From positions 6,014,001 to 6,078,000 of the forward strand of contig OX637295.1 in assembly GCA_951799445.1 (NCBI GenBank): a DNA stretch of 64,000 nt, written 5' to 3'. Positions 1 through 13,239 of the stretch are shown in pieces. How positions within the stretch are numbered: the first letter of the stretch is position 1; each line of letters opens with the position of its first letter. The notes under the pieces are model-generated. The model was not told the origin of the DNA. It searched no databases and worked only from the letters and a program-made list of their open reading frames with translations. This DNA comes from Pseudisothecium myosuroides (Eukaryota; Streptophyta; Bryopsida; Hypnales; Lembophyllaceae). The translations under genes were made by a program, and so were the position numbers.

Positions 1-230
1 TTTAGCTTATTTCTAGTCGCAATTTTTGTTCCTCTTAATTTTGGGGGGTGATCTGTTGCTCATTTTTGTTCTCTTTTTCTCTCTCCTATTTTTGGCCTAT
101 ATGTACAAGTCTTTTCCTTTCATTATTAATGTGCTTGAATATGTGAATAGACATTGCAATGGATTTAATTTGCAGCAGAAAGTTGGTATGGATGGTTACT
201 ATATATGAAGCTGAGTGTGGATGATTACAG

Positions 231-966
231 GTTATGAATCTGATCGGGGATGTCAAAGGGAAAGTGGCTGTCTTGGTAGACGACATGATAGATACTGCTG
301 GTATGAACTCTTCCTGCAAGCCGGGTAATGTGGCTGGTAATTTAGGCGTGAAAGAATTGTATAGCCTGTGCTGGTTTTATAGAAATCTTGTTGCATGCAC
401 TGGTTAATGCTTTCTTTATGCGCTTTGCACAGGTACCATTACCAACAGTGCAGCCCTTCTACACGCAGAAGGAGCCCGGGAGGTCTATGCCTGCTGCACA
501 CATGCAGTTTTCAGGTGGGTACTTCAACAGAAAACTCAATCTAAGCTGTAGATTCTGTGTGTTGAATTTTCTCTGCGATGGTTCTTCTAAATGGAACTGG
601 CTATGAATTCACCTTGAATGCAATTTTAATGGAATGAAGTTTGTAGAACAAGTACTGCATTTAGTTAGGAATCACTGTCTGCATTGAACTCTATGGACCT
701 CAGCTACACAGAAATTATTCTTTTTGACCATAGCCATGTTTGTGAGCTCCTGGAAATCTTATCAGAATCCTGTGTTTCTTGACAGTCCCCCTGCAGTCGA
801 GCGGTTGTCTGGTGGTCTGTTCCAAGAGGTGATTATTACAAATACCATCCCCGTGAAGGAGGAGAATTACTTTCCCCAGCTGACGGTGTTGTCAGTAGCG
901 AATCTTCTGGGCGAAACAATTTGGCGTGTCTACGATGACTCTTCTGTGCAGAGCATGTTCCATTGA
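231..966 (+). CDS. PRS: Ribose-phosphate pyrophosphokinase (PRPP synthetase), 3' end only
   Basis: This is the C-terminal part of PRPP synthetase, which makes phosphoribosyl pyrophosphate from ribose 5-phosphate and ATP for purine, pyrimidine, histidine and tryptophan synthesis. I read three exons: 231-300, 433-514 and 786-966, joining in phase to about 110 residues and ending in TGA. The first exon carries the PRPP-binding loop VDDMIDTAGT, the hallmark of the family. The next encodes NSAALLHAEGAREVYA and the last runs from PAVERLSGG to the C-terminus SMFH. Introns have GT-AG borders. The N-terminal ATP-binding part lies left of the window; bases 1-230 look like intron. The family call is firm. 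Which plant class it belongs to (plastid or cytosolic) cannot be told without the N-terminus. Confidence 0.93.
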
Positions 967-1260
967 CCATCGCTTCAATGTTCAGAACGTTTCGACTCCA
1001 ATGAATCGGTTTTAGTTTTGTGGCTGCTTTCGAACGGAAGCTCCCTTTCGGTTCATTCCGTCTGGCTCTGGAATGATGGGCCAGGTTTTCTCAATTTTGT
1101 AGAATACTCAGTTCCTTATTTATCAACAGAAACACCCGATGCGCGCCCATTTACTACAGTGGATTCAGCACATCGATTATATACGACGCTGACATGCTGC
1201 GAGTTTTTTGGTGGCCGCCAAATGACATGAAGGTCTTATTAGAGGTTTAGGTGAAGGTAT
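967..1260 (+). other. Probable 3' UTR of the PRS gene
   Basis: Moderately GC-rich sequence directly follows the PRS stop codon and gives way to strongly AT-rich DNA near 1260. That change of base composition is the only evidence for the end of the transcript; no clear single poly(A) signal stands out. Confidence 0.4.
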
Positions 1261-4200
1261 GTACACCAAATAGCTTCCAAAGAAGCATGTGATAATGGTT
1301 TCTATTATTTGAGTACCTTAAGTTTTGTTGGTAAATGAAATAGTATTTACCATGTATGATTTACAAATCCATCATTTTGGGGAAGGGTTGCAATTATAGG
1401 CATAGTTACCTTATATATTGAACATGCAAGTATTCAAAAGAAGGCTTTCATAAATGTTCGAACTCTTATTTTATGAAATGAAGTGATGATATGTCATTGA
1501 CTTGTCTTTGATGGACTTTCCAGTTTTAAATTTATATATTAGCTAGCTTTGTGGAAGGTTTGTATTCATCAAGATTTTTTATTTTTTATTTTTTGGAAAA
1601 GTAACTATTGTTCCTAAAATTACTTAGGGTGAATTCAATTGATATTTTTCCCATGAAAGGTCCAATAGATGATTTCACTGTTAATTGTAGAAACAAAGAC
1701 TACACCTATTGGTTCAATAATTGGAGTATTTTGGTGAAGTATTTTAGTGACTACCTAGGTTATGGGGGATTGCATCCTTCTAGGGTTAAACCTAAATGTT
1801 TCATGTTTTTTAGACAAAATCTAGATGTGCTACGGAATATGCATTAAAAGAGAAGATGATAGATATAGATTTCAAAGTCTATCTTTGTGATCAAACATAA
1901 AAATATCTTTATAGACATATTTTTTTCAAAACAATTTAGAAACATTTTTTTCAAAATATTCACAGTTAATTCAAATTTTCATTCATATAGTATCCAAAAA
2001 GATACTCTCTTAAACAATCTATAATCCTCTTTCCATTGCCTACAAATCTTCTTTAGTTGAATGATAGGAATTGAATTCTAATTGGGATTCTTCTAGAATC
2101 AACCAAACATATTCTTGCCTAAAATATGCAACCTTTATTCATGAGAGTATAAGTCTATTTTTGGATGCATATATTTCTATAACTTTGAAAGTTTTCAATT
2201 CATTCATATGGTGTCTAAAAAATGCATGCTAAAAAAATTGGAATTTGACTTTCAAGAAGATTCAACAAAGGCTTAGACAATTCAATAATTGAAACCATAA
2301 TCAAATGCATTTTGTGGATAATTTTGACAAGTTGCAACACAGACTTGGACAATTCAAAGATAGAAATCATGATCAAATGCATTTTTCAAAGTTCAGGGAG
2401 ATTATCATTGACTTGCATTGCAACCATAGATTTAGGGTTTAATTTGTTAATGTAGTTTACTAGGAATGTTGTAATGTTTTTATGGTTTGACTTTTTCATA
2501 CAAATCAAGGTAATTTACACATTTTTTCGAAACTAGCCAATGTAAAGCTTTAAGCTTCTAATCCATTGATGAAATTATCAAACTTGAACATGGCGTTGCA
2601 ATAAGGAAACTTATTGGTGCCAACGGGCCCAATTACAATCACCATGCCTTTTTGTGTTAATGTCCTTGGTAGGAGAGTTAGACCAATAAAGTAGGAGAAC
2701 ATGCAAATAATGTGCTTGAGATATTATTGTGAGAGAATTCCAGTAAATAATAAAGTTCCAAAGGCTAGGTAGTTGACAATGATAAAATTAGTAACGGAGT
2801 GATGGAAAATAAATCCCTTATATCGGCTCATATGTTCTACAATAGTCTATTCACTTCTTCCATAGAAGGATGAGTGTTGAAATTAGAAAGGGGCAACAAA
2901 AGAATCCCAATTGAAGCAAAATCGACAACCATTCCTTTTAGTAATTCCAAGTCCATATCTACAACTAGTGATCATGAGGAAGTGCTACAATTCAAATTAT
3001 AAATGTCTAATGCTAAAGGTGGAACTTGTCATATATCATCAAAATCAGCTATTGAATTGATATGCTTCATAGTCCAAAAGTTTCAAGTATTTTTGGATCT
3101 ACCATAGTAACTAAAGAATGACCCACCTTCATGAGCTTGCCAAACCATGAAGGGTCATTGCAAGAAAGACCAAAAAGCGTAGCGGTACTCATTTTTTCTT
3201 TCGGGAGTACTTTAAAATTAAAAAATCAATTTTAAAAAATGTAAAAAATATGTTTAATGTATACACCTTTGAGGAGAAGGTACCTTAGGAAGGAAAAGCA
3301 TAGAAAAATTCTCTAAGTAGGAGAACTAGAAAAGTGCAAAATATAAAGAAAATGGATACTTGCACTGTAATTTCACATTTTAATTTGTAAAAAATTAAAA
3401 AAAAACAATTTTAAAAAAAACTAAAAATTGTCCATTTGAGAATAGTTCATAGTGATGAGATATCACCAAAGTATCAATCTTAGAACCATCTTTATTGTTC
3501 AGAAATTGCACGCAATGGGAGTGTTGTTTTATGAGGAAGACACAAAATAATATATTTTTAGATTTCCTTTGGTAGGAATATTATTTCTACTATACAAATA
3601 GACCAAGAAAATTTTAGTTCTAGATTATTAAATTTGGGAACTCCTAATATAGTAAAAACCTCTAAACCTTACATTGTGACAAATTAACAAAAATTATTTT
3701 TAAATATATATATATATTTTTTAATTTCTAAAAAGTAAGGGATCTGATTACCATCAAATTAGGTATCTCCGATAAAAATTTCATATTCATTGGACTTTTG
3801 CTTCAAAAATTATAGCGGATGACAAGAGAGTCACTCACTTTGTGACTAGTAAATAGGACCGGTCTTTCTTGCTATGACCCTGAACAACAATACAAGATCC
3901 TCAAGTTCCATTGTTGTAGATCCAAGAGACACCTTCCATACACCAATTCCAATTCCAAACTACCAAAACTATAAACATTCGGATTTGCTTGTATATAATA
4001 ATTCAAGAGCCATGTCGTCAACCAAATGTCCATACTACCAAAGTGGTCTTGTTTAACTACAATGATGTCCATGGCACATACATTTAAATTCAAATCAAAA
4101 TATACAAGGCACCTATGATGATATACTTTACATCAGGACATCAAGAAAGATCAAGTAGATTGCAAAAATAAATGGATGAAAACCTTGTTGTTTTACATCT

Positions 4201-5089
4201 TGTAGTAGGCTAACTTTTGATTGTTATTCAAAGCTATATTCTTTGACTTTATGGACATTACAAGGTTTAGGAGCAATAAATGAAAATATGTTTTTGAATC
4301 TTAGAACCATAAATTTTTGTAAAGGGTATAAATTGAAACAATGTATTTAAAATCCAATTACCGTACAAGTCTGTAAATAATCTTCTAAAATCTTGTATTC
4401 CTAGATAGTAAGACAATTTACAGTCTTCCAAAATCCTAGATTTCTAGATTGTAAGTCAATTGTCAGTTACGAAGAGACAAGTATTGAATTGAAAAAGCTT
4501 GGTAAACTATAGTTTGATTGAGAAATAGCCATAGAAATACTTCATCTTTCATCTTTTCTATTAAAAAAAACACCAAACAAAGATTTTAATCCTAGACTCA
4601 TTGATGTATATATGACTAATTTATTAAAAGATCATGATACTAAATGTTTGTAGCTTTAGCAAAAGCCATAGCATATCAATTTGTATTTTTGTAGTCATTT
4701 TGAAAAAATCTTATTATATTGAAACTTATTTACTTGGCCTTGAGTATTGATAACATGAAAAACAACATTTTTTTGGTAATACATGATCAAGCATAGAGAT
4801 CAATTTTAGTACTTTGCATATCATTTGTAATGATGATTTATCTTTTCACATTTTTCATTTTCATTTCTCTATAAAAATTTACAGCAATGATATTCAAGTA
4901 TGTGCTTTTATGCTACTATATAAAAAGAAAATCACAATGAAATCTATTTATAATTATTGTGATAATTTGATTGATTGATTTAATATTCTTACTGTTTTTT
5001 AAATTTATTGATTGTACAATGGATAATGTTTTTTTTATCAGCTTAAAAATATATATATATGAAGACTTCATCAATGTAGTTCGTAAAAC
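1261..5089. other. AT-rich intergenic stretch
   Basis: No gene could be supported here. The stretch is AT-rich with many homopolymer runs. A 79-codon ORF (1608-1847) and short overlapping ORFs near 3872-4093 match nothing I recognise. Minus-strand pieces near 2550-2723 and 3070-3190 read like decayed coding sequence and are listed separately. Confidence 0.5.
2550..3190 (-). pseudogene. Possible decayed coding sequence, family unknown
   Basis: On the minus strand, 3190-3070 reads as an open stretch including FGLSCNDPSWFGKLMKVG and MVDPKILETFG. Bases 2723-2550 read as a further open stretch including KGMVIVIGPVGTNKFPY and ending NFINGLEA then stop. Between them every frame is broken by stops. 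The amino-acid content looks more protein-like than the surrounding AT-rich noise, which suggests a relic of a gene or transposon ORF, but I recognise no family. Low confidence. Confidence 0.15.
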
Positions 5090-5410
5090 GTGAAAACCAT
5101 CACAAAAGTCAAGGATGATTGCACCATGAGTTTGTTAAAAAATAAAGCAATCGATGTTGAACAATCAATAGAAGGTACAGAAGTTGTCAAAGCAGATGTG
5201 TTGAGAAGACAAAGATCTAGCATTATCAATCAAAAATGCCAAAATGAACTTGAGGTGGCAAAAAGAGTACAAGAGATTGAAGTTAGAGAAAAAACTTCAA
5301 ACGAAATTGAACAAAAGTTATCAAAATTTAAGAATAATTTACAAAAACAAAAAAGAATGAAGAATAGCATGGCAAGGAGGGAATGGTTATTCAAGACATG
5401 GAAGTATTAA
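5090..5410 (+). CDS. Hypothetical 106-residue ORF, Lys/Glu-rich
   Basis: I do not recognise this ORF. It is rich in Lys, Glu, Gln and Arg, with no Pro or Gly runs, and the segment from about residue 50 to 90 (QNELEVAKRVQEIEVREKTS onward) looks helical and coiled-coil-like. It lies about 200 bases upstream of the quinone oxidoreductase gene on the same strand, with an AT-rich gap between them. It could be chance, a relic, or a leader exon of an unrecognised gene. No supporting splice structure was found. Confidence 0.15.
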   Translation: MKTITKVKDDCTMSLLKNKAIDVEQSIEGTEVVKADVLRRQRSSIINQKCQNELEVAKRVQEIEVREKTSNEIEQKLSKFKNNLQKQKRMKNSMARREWLFKTWKY

Positions 5411-5614
5411 TAATACTTTGACAATTTTCAATCTTAGTGACATGAACTTTGTTCAATTAACCTTAATTTTTAGTAGAATTCTATATAATTCACACATGAA
5501 CAAAGAATTACATTTTATTCAAGTTGAAATTTAATTAGATTAATACCAAAAATCAACAAAAATTCAATTTAATATTTTTTTTTAAATTTAAACAGTTTTT
5601 CAACACTAATTAGT

Positions 5615-8517
5615 ATGGAGCTTGCAGTAATTACGCACCCAGGATTGGGTGCTGTTATGGACCCAATCATTAACATAAACAAACCAAAGCAACCAAATTC
5701 TCCAAATGAGGACCAAAATCCTAATAAGAATCCAATTATATTTCCTATAATAGTGGGAAAATTACCACCGGTGCCCACTCCTTTAATGGGTGCTATTCGA
5801 ATTCGAATGCCCGGAGGTCCTGAAGTACTAGAATATAAAACCGTGACAACTCCCAAACCCAAAAGGGGCGAAGTTTTGATACGAGTTACTGCAACCTCGA
5901 TCAATAAATTTGATACAATGTTACGCAAAGGTTTATGTTTACCAGCACCAAGAGATGATATTTATCCGGGAATAGATTGTGCCGGAGTTATTGAAAACAT
6001 CGGTCCGGGAGTGACCAAATGGAAAGTAGGAGATGAAGTAAGTAATATGCGTTTTGTTGTTTTTGGAATGGTAGTAATGGAGATTGAATTTTGAAATTTT
6101 TATTAATCAACAAAAATATTACCTAACTAGATTAATAAGTTGTATTTGTATCATATTTGACAATAATTTCTTGATGTATAAGAATATACAATAAAATTTT
6201 ATAGTAAATACTTAGGTTTGAATAATCCTTCAGTCCTAAGGGATTGAGCTCATTTTAAGGTAGAAATTGTCAAAATTGCCATTTTCTAGTACATTGAGAA
6301 AAAAATGAAAAAATGGTTTAAAAAAACAAACTATACAAAATTGTAATAGAGTAATATGAGAATATGTGGAAAAATATTGGGAATTATGAATCCTTAGATT
6401 ATATTGTCGAGGTTATTTTATTTCAAGTTAGAAGGAAAAAACAACTCTTTATACTATGTTACTACTAGAAAAGTTAATTTTTCTATTGATTTGGTCGCGT
6501 TGATTTGGTTTACTTTTCTGTTGATTTGGATAGTAACATGTCCAAGTGTCTTAGACTAATAAATGAATTTGATTCCTCTAAGCAAAATTGAATTAGCACT
6601 ATAATTGAGTCATTTTTTTGTACCATTGCATACTATACCATGCTATTTATATGCTTGTCAAATCTTAGAAATAGAGGAAGAAATTATCACATGTTACCCT
6701 AAACTATAGGGCTAACCCGTATTTTTGAAGGCCTAAGAACTTTTAAATTTGACATTCAATCCGGGAATATCTTATATTCCAACAAAAGAATAGCATATCC
6801 ACACCTTGTAAAAAAAATTTAGAATTGACTTTGATCCATTTAAATCTATAATTGACTTTGCAGAAGTCTATTCAAATTTTCAATTGGCCAAATCATCTTT
6901 ATAGGGGATAAGAAAGAAGAAATGTCCATTGACCTATATTTACAAAAAAGAAATCTTATTATGATTTACATTCCTTTATTAATGCATGCAACCAATTAAT
7001 AAAACTTTCATGTCAATTGGTTTATTAGCTATAACATTACTTTAGGTAGCTGCTTTACTAAGTGGAGGAGGATATGCTACTAAAGCGGTAACCCATGAAG
7101 ACTTATGTTTACCCATACCAAAAAATATTACAACAAGCGATGCTGCTTCTTTTCCTGAAGTTGCATGTAATATTATCTTAAGCATTTTTACATACTTGGG
7201 TATAGCAAATAATACCCCTCAAAAAGAGCCGTTGAGAATATTAGTAAGTTCAAATTGAATTCAAGTTTCTTTCTTTCTTACTTATTATGTCATTTTGTTG
7301 AATCAAAGGTAATATAATTTTATTCATCTTTCCATTTTTGTTTCTGAAATAAAACATCCTTGAGAAGATATATTTCCTGAAGTTTATTATGCCACATGAA
7401 CTAAACATAATGCATTGTAGGTTATTAATTTAGAAGTAATTAATGTGAAACTAGCTCAAATTTAACAAATGAATGAGTAAAATAGAATTTAAGTTTTCAA
7501 AAAGGTTAAGATCATATTGAAAATCTATTTTAAATAATTTAACAACAAAAAATTTATAAATATATTTCTACTTGTTAAAAAATATCATTCATATATACAA
7601 TAGTTCAATATATTGACATTTGAAGCAAAAAAGATGTCTAGTTGACAATAATTTTTTTTATTATATTTATTATTTTATAGATAACTGGTGGTGGTAGTGG
7701 TGTTGGTACTATTGCAATTCAATTTTCAAAAGCTAAAGGGTGTAAAATATATTGCACTACTTGTAAGTATACAAAATACATGCATGCATACAATCAAATC
7801 ATTTATCTTTTCTAAACCATAACATAATGACAAAATCTAAAATCAAACATCATCATCAAATTATTTAAGCCTACAATGTCAAACCAATACTTTATCAAAA
7901 ATTTATTACTATTAAATCTCGATGAATCATCTATAAATGTTTTGCAATATTTTCATCTATTAAATGCCATATTATAATTTTATGATAATATGATAATGTA
8001 CAAAAATTAACATCAAATATTATTTACAAAATTGAAGCTTCACATTAGCAACTTCATTTCAATTGTCATTTCTTTCATTGGATAGCTACTACGGACAAAG
8101 TTGAGAAGTGTCAACAACTTGGAGCATACATGGCAATCAATTATAATGAAGAAAATTTTGTGGACAAAATATGGAGGGATACTATGACATTAAATGAGCC
8201 AGGTTGGATAATGTTTATTCGGATATTAAAAATTATCATTCATTCATCATTAAATAAATTTTAAGCACCACATAGATATAATTCAACTCCAAAAATGAAT
8301 AAGTAGGAGGGAAAGCATGAACAATTTTTTTTAAATGATTACAATGTAACTTGATGACAAGGAGAGAATTAGGCACTACGCAACATTTTTTTTTCCTTTC
8401 TAACCACTTACTTATGTTGCACTCAAGGAAGCCTTCATCCTAAAAGAAAAAATAAGCCTCTTATGGCTATAGTTCTCAAACACATGTACAATATAATACA
8501 TGGCTAGATTCAATATT

Positions 8518-8589
<72 letters not shown>

Positions 8590-10297
8590 GCACAATAAAA
8601 ACATTCAAAACATTCAATATTTCAAAAAAAGAACAAATTTATGTCCAACCAACTAAAATACTAAGATATCTACCTTTGATACAAACTACTTGCATTTATA
8701 AATCAATTAATTCATAACAACTAGCATTTGAAAAATAATTTTTAAAATTAAATATAAAGTACATGATTCAATGTGAAACATCAATATGAAGATTTATTTT
8801 TTAATAATTGTGACGCAATATTGAGTGACAGGAGTGGACATGATCCTAGATGTTGTTGGAGCATCCTGGACAAGTCAAAACCTTAGGATTTTGAAGAGGG
8901 AGGGGACACTTTTCATTGTTGGTATGAGGACAGGAAAATTTTCAGATATTTTGATCGGTCCTGTGTATACAAAACAATGTTCTATTAGACGTAAGTTTAT
9001 TACAATACTCTTTGTTATACATTCATATATACATACATACATCTATTATATTAAGTATAGACTGTCATGCGATTTGTCACAACCCTGTGTCACAAATATG
9101 GTCATGTTTTCATCTCATTTTTTCCATCTGGCTTTTTCATCCTTTTCTCATCGCCCTTGTTTGTGCGTGCATGAGTGCTTCACACTAAGCCTAACCCTAA
9201 CTGACATCGTAGAGCTTTGGTTGCTGTGAAGGGATTGTTGCAAATTTTGCAACAGGTTGTACCTAGTATATAATTAAATACATATTGTCACACAATCTCT
9301 CACAACTTGTTGTTAAAATATTGTCATATTTTCATCCCTAATATTTCATCCAATCATCTCTAATGTTTTTCATTTAATTCATATTCTCCTAAGTTCAACA
9401 TTACACATATTTGTGCTAGTATATACCGTACATAACATTCAGTAGCATAAGTTAGTACTGCCTTGGCTCTACAATGTTGGGTGTGGAATATCTCACACTT
9501 TGCAGTGTAAGGTAGGAGGCTCAGAAATGGAGCATCTAAGGGCTGGTCCGCATTTTTCATGTATTTCCTTGGACGGGAATATTTTTAGCTCATTTTTCAG
9601 ACATAGAGAAATTGATGAGGAATCTAACCCAAGTGATTTCGTATTTTTCCTAGCATTTTTGAATTACTTATGAATTTTCAAACGAGTTGGGTCGTAGGTC
9701 CCTATTTGTGACCCTAGGTCTTTCATAAACGGTTCACTTGCAATTCTAAATAAAAATGGGGAAAGCAAAGAGAATGATTGGCTCTTGCAATTAATAATGC
9801 TTTTTTTCTTGATTCACTCAATGACTATACTAGTCAATTTCAGAACTAACTCATGTCCATTTCACAGCCATTTATAGGGTCCACTCTTAATGCCCGCTCT
9901 GTTTTGCAGCCTCCTACCTTAGAACCAAGGCGTGCCAACCAATGCTAATGAATCGGTTATGTATACACATACACACATCATATTTTGAATTTAAAATTAC
10001 ATAATATTATTTTGATTGACATAATGATTTATTGCAGCTGCGTCTTTGCGAGGCCAAAGTACGGAAATGAAAGCTGAAGTGTTAAAAAAAGTTCAAGAAT
10101 ATATATGGCCCCTAATAGAAACAAAGAAAATCAAACCAATTATAGAACATACATTTCCTTTGGAAAAGGCTGTTTGGGCTCATCGACTTATGGAATCTAA
10201 TACCCACTTTGGAAAAATCCTTCTCATTGTTGATCCAGAAAAAGTAGCAGCAGATGATGCTGCAAGGCCAATAGAAAATCCAAATACATGTGATTAG
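5615..10297 (+). CDS. PIG3/TP53I3-type quinone oxidoreductase (zinc-free MDR family), six exons
   Basis: NADPH-dependent quinone/enone oxidoreductase of the medium-chain dehydrogenase superfamily. Exons 5615-6037, 7046-7243, 7681-7762, 8086-8202, 8832-8990 and 10038-10297 join in phase to 412 residues. The GroES-like part starts near residue 58 (MGAIRIRMPGGPEVLEYK), followed by PGIDCAGVIENIGPGVTKWK and LLSGGGYATKAV. The nucleotide-binding loop ITGGGSGVGT sits at residues 208-217. INYNEENFVDKIW, GVDMILDVVG and AHRLMESNTHFGKILL complete the PIG3 pattern; no structural-zinc cysteine cluster is visible. About 57 Asn/Pro-rich residues precede the usual family start, so the Met at about residue 58 may be the true start, or the first segment may be an unusual extension. 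Introns are long and AT-rich; intron 4 holds a TA microsatellite and intron 5 a short transposon. The gene is more AT-rich than its neighbours but has no frame breaks. Confidence 0.88.
8521..8584. repeat. (TA)n microsatellite, about 32 units
   Basis: An unbroken run of TA dinucleotides lies inside intron 4 of the quinone oxidoreductase gene, flanked by AT-rich sequence. It is likely polymorphic and can fold on itself. Confidence 0.97.
9510..9919. mobile_element. AGGTA-type short inverted-repeat element (MITE) in an intron
   Basis: The element begins AGGTAGGAGGCTCAGAAATG and ends with the imperfect complement, finishing GCAGCCTCCTACCT. It is flanked by TA on both sides, as expected for Tc1/mariner-type TA target duplication. 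It has no coding capacity and lies in intron 5 of the quinone oxidoreductase gene. Other members of this end-type occur at 12870, 31253, 32808, 41354 and 52867. Confidence 0.75.
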
Positions 10298-12869
10298 TTA
10301 AACATACTACAAAAATCTTTAAAAATTATTTGAATTATTAAAACAAGTCTTCAATTAACTTTAACAAATGTAATCAACATATAGATGGTCCTATGCCAAA
10401 AATTTCATAGGAAAATAAAAAAATTTCATTCCTTGAGAGGGTGTCAAAGTTGGCAGTAGTGAAATTTTTCTCACGGCTACACATGTTGGTAGATTTTTAA
10501 TATCTTTTTTTGTGTAAATCTTTTGGCCTTGAAATTCGGTACACGTGTTATTAACATAAAGATGATGTTGTGACAAAAATTTCATGGTAAAATACCAATT
10601 TTTGAGCTCTCTGGAGGCTGTCAAAGTTGGCAGCACTGAAATTTCTTTCACTACAAATTCAAAAACGCCATCTTGATTGCTACCCCACTATACAATGAGT
10701 TGTGATAATTCTTCACTGCATGGTAGCTTCCAATAGATAGGTAAAAAACTTATGTGCTATTTTATACAAAGATGATTGGAGATAAAAAAATAAGATTTGA
10801 GCTAAGAAATCAATATTGAGAGGCAAGTGTCTAATTAATATTTTAACTTACTTTCTATTTGAATTATCAATTATCTCATACAAAGCCCTTTTTCCAACAA
10901 TTTATGGTTGCACAAACACAATAATCCTTTCAAATGTGGTGGAGTCTTAGGTTTCACCTAGCCTAGAAGAGTATAAAAAATTGTTCAAAATTTCAAGCTT
11001 TGGCAAGCTTGATCAATCTATGTCCAAGTTGAATTAAAAGGCAGTTGGGCATATTGAGCCTAGCATGAGAGGAGGTCAGTTCTGGATTAGCTAAGCCCAA
11101 TTCATCATAAATCATTGACAATGTATCATGTTCTCCTTGATTTTGAAGATGATCCCATGTTCTATAAAATATAATTTTAGAAAATTCAGTATTAACCCCT
11201 ATGGTTCCTTGACTATATTTTCACTAAAAACGCTCCCAAACTGCCATTTCTAGTACAAGTACCAAATTTTAGAAGGAAAAAAACATTTTTGGACACATGT
11301 AACTATAGGATCTTATAGTACTCTAGTTTTAGAAGATGTGGAAAAAAATTCAAAATTTTCCATTGTGCGGATTGGAAGATATTAGTGTTTGAATTGGCAA
11401 AAATCTTTTTTTTGTCCCTGCAAAAAACAGGGAAGCTGAACTTCACAAGGTCACATTTGTATGAAAATGTCCAAAATGGTGGACAAGTGCTTCTTTGAAT
11501 TCTTTTTTCTGAACAAGTTGGCTATATGCTTAAATTTTTTTGAATCATTTGGAATTGTACAACATATAGGAAAAAAATAATAAGTAGAAAGAAGTAGAGA
11601 ATGATTCAAAATACAAAATTGTAAAGAATTTAATTATGGGATTGAAAAATGCCAATCCCAATGGTTGTAATGTTGTTATAAACAATCAACATTGTATGAT
11701 TTTATTTTTTTTCAAAAAATATTGGAAATTGAGTGAAATAAACGACTTCTAAGTATCCTTTTATTATTACAATTTCATATACTTTCTTGTGACATAATAG
11801 ACAAACTTAGAAGCATTTCATCAATTAGACACGTATTATTGAATGTGTAGGTTTCAACCCAAAAATTAACATGATTTAGGAGAGTGGTTATCATGGCCTT
11901 GTGACTTGAATCCAAAGGACCTTGCTGTAACTCCTAAAAGTTGATGCATCCAAAAAATGAATCCACCTTGTTCAAAGTTAATTGTAACTTTCAAAATATC
12001 CATTTTTGGTTTGATTTAAATTTAAAAACTGAAGCCAAAGAAGTTGTATTTCAACTCCATTTAAAAACTTAGATCCCTTCTCTCCTTCAATTTAACAAGT
12101 TATTGCAATTGGAAGCTCTATATATTGGAATCCAAATAATCTAAACTTGTATATATTGCAATTTGTACTCTGAATATGTATTTCATTTGTATTTTCTCCT
12201 TAAAAAATGATTTTTGAATTTAAATTAAAAAATATTGTTTTTCATTCTAAACTTCATATTAGTCAAAATCCTAAATTATTCTAATATCAGTTCTTATTGA
12301 TATATTTTTATATACATATTATATTTTAAAAATCACAATAATTTGATGTTATACAAAAAATTCTAAAAGAATCAAAATCGTTAAAAAAATTCTTTATTTA
12401 CATATGAAAAATATCAAAATTTAATCAATCAATTATTTAAAGTCTAAATTTAGCTTGATGGTGGTGATTGACATGAACGTCATTGGCAAGGGTGTTTTGG
12501 GTTTAGGGACAATTACTTGAAAAGTTTTCACACTATTCTTCATATCTATTTTTACCTAGTGGTGAAATTTTAAATTAATTGAATTATTTTGGTAATATTT
12601 ACTAATTTATTTTCACTTATTAGTTTAAAAAATAATAACAATCATAATTTATTACAAAGATTTTTCACATTGATAGGTAATACATAATCTCATGTAATGA
12701 ACATATTACATTAAAACTCAAATATGATTTGAAAAGCTAAATTGAGCTCAAGAACGAACTTGTCAACAGTTTCACTTGGAAAACACACTAATATTAACTT
12801 AATAAGCTCCAAAAGTGATAATCAGAATCAGCAACAATGAATTTTTTTCAGATTTTCAGAAATATAGTA
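10298..12869. other. AT-rich intergenic stretch with one local duplication
   Basis: No gene seen. Two diverged copies of a ~90-base unit stand about 175 bases apart (10383-10475 and 10558-10650). Both contain AAAAATTTCAT and GTCAAAGTTGGCAG. The rest is AT-rich with no recognisable reading frame. Confidence 0.5.
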
Positions 12870-13182
12870 AGATAGGAGGTCCTGAAACGGAGCGGGTTCT
12901 AAAACCAATCAAGCTCTAGAGGTACATTTTGCACTTTCCAATGTACAAGTGGTGTGCATTTGAGGAGGTGGTCGGTTTTAGAGCCCACAAAAATGCACTT
13001 TTTTGCAACTTCAGAAATTCATAACTAATTCCACAAAGCTTCAAAAAATATGAAACAACTTGGGTTAGATGCCAATTTCTCTTGCCTTTCAAGGAAAATT
13101 TACTGAAAAATATTTTAAGAAGTTCTACCTCCCCAAAAGTCAGCTTCAGCTCTTAGATGAGCGGTTTATGGACCTCCTACCT
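12870..13182. mobile_element. AGGTA-type MITE upstream of YIF1
   Basis: The ends are AGATAGGAGGTCCTGAAACG and, at the other side, GGACCTCCTACCT. TA flanks both ends at 12868-12869 and 13183-13184. The interior shares blocks with the elements at 41354 and 52867, for example TTCATAACTAATTCCA and AAAATATGAAACAACTTGG. It ends about 60 bases before GC-richer DNA that looks like the YIF1 transcript start, so it may overlap that promoter. Confidence 0.8.
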
Positions 13183-13239
13183 TAGTTGTACAATTTTTAA
13201 AATTTTAGAAATTTTCCCTACTTATTATTTCCAAAACTG

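Noticed and set aside
8521..8584. TA run as a possible origin or regulatory element
   Set aside because: Simple microsatellite in an intron; nothing beyond the repeat supports a function.
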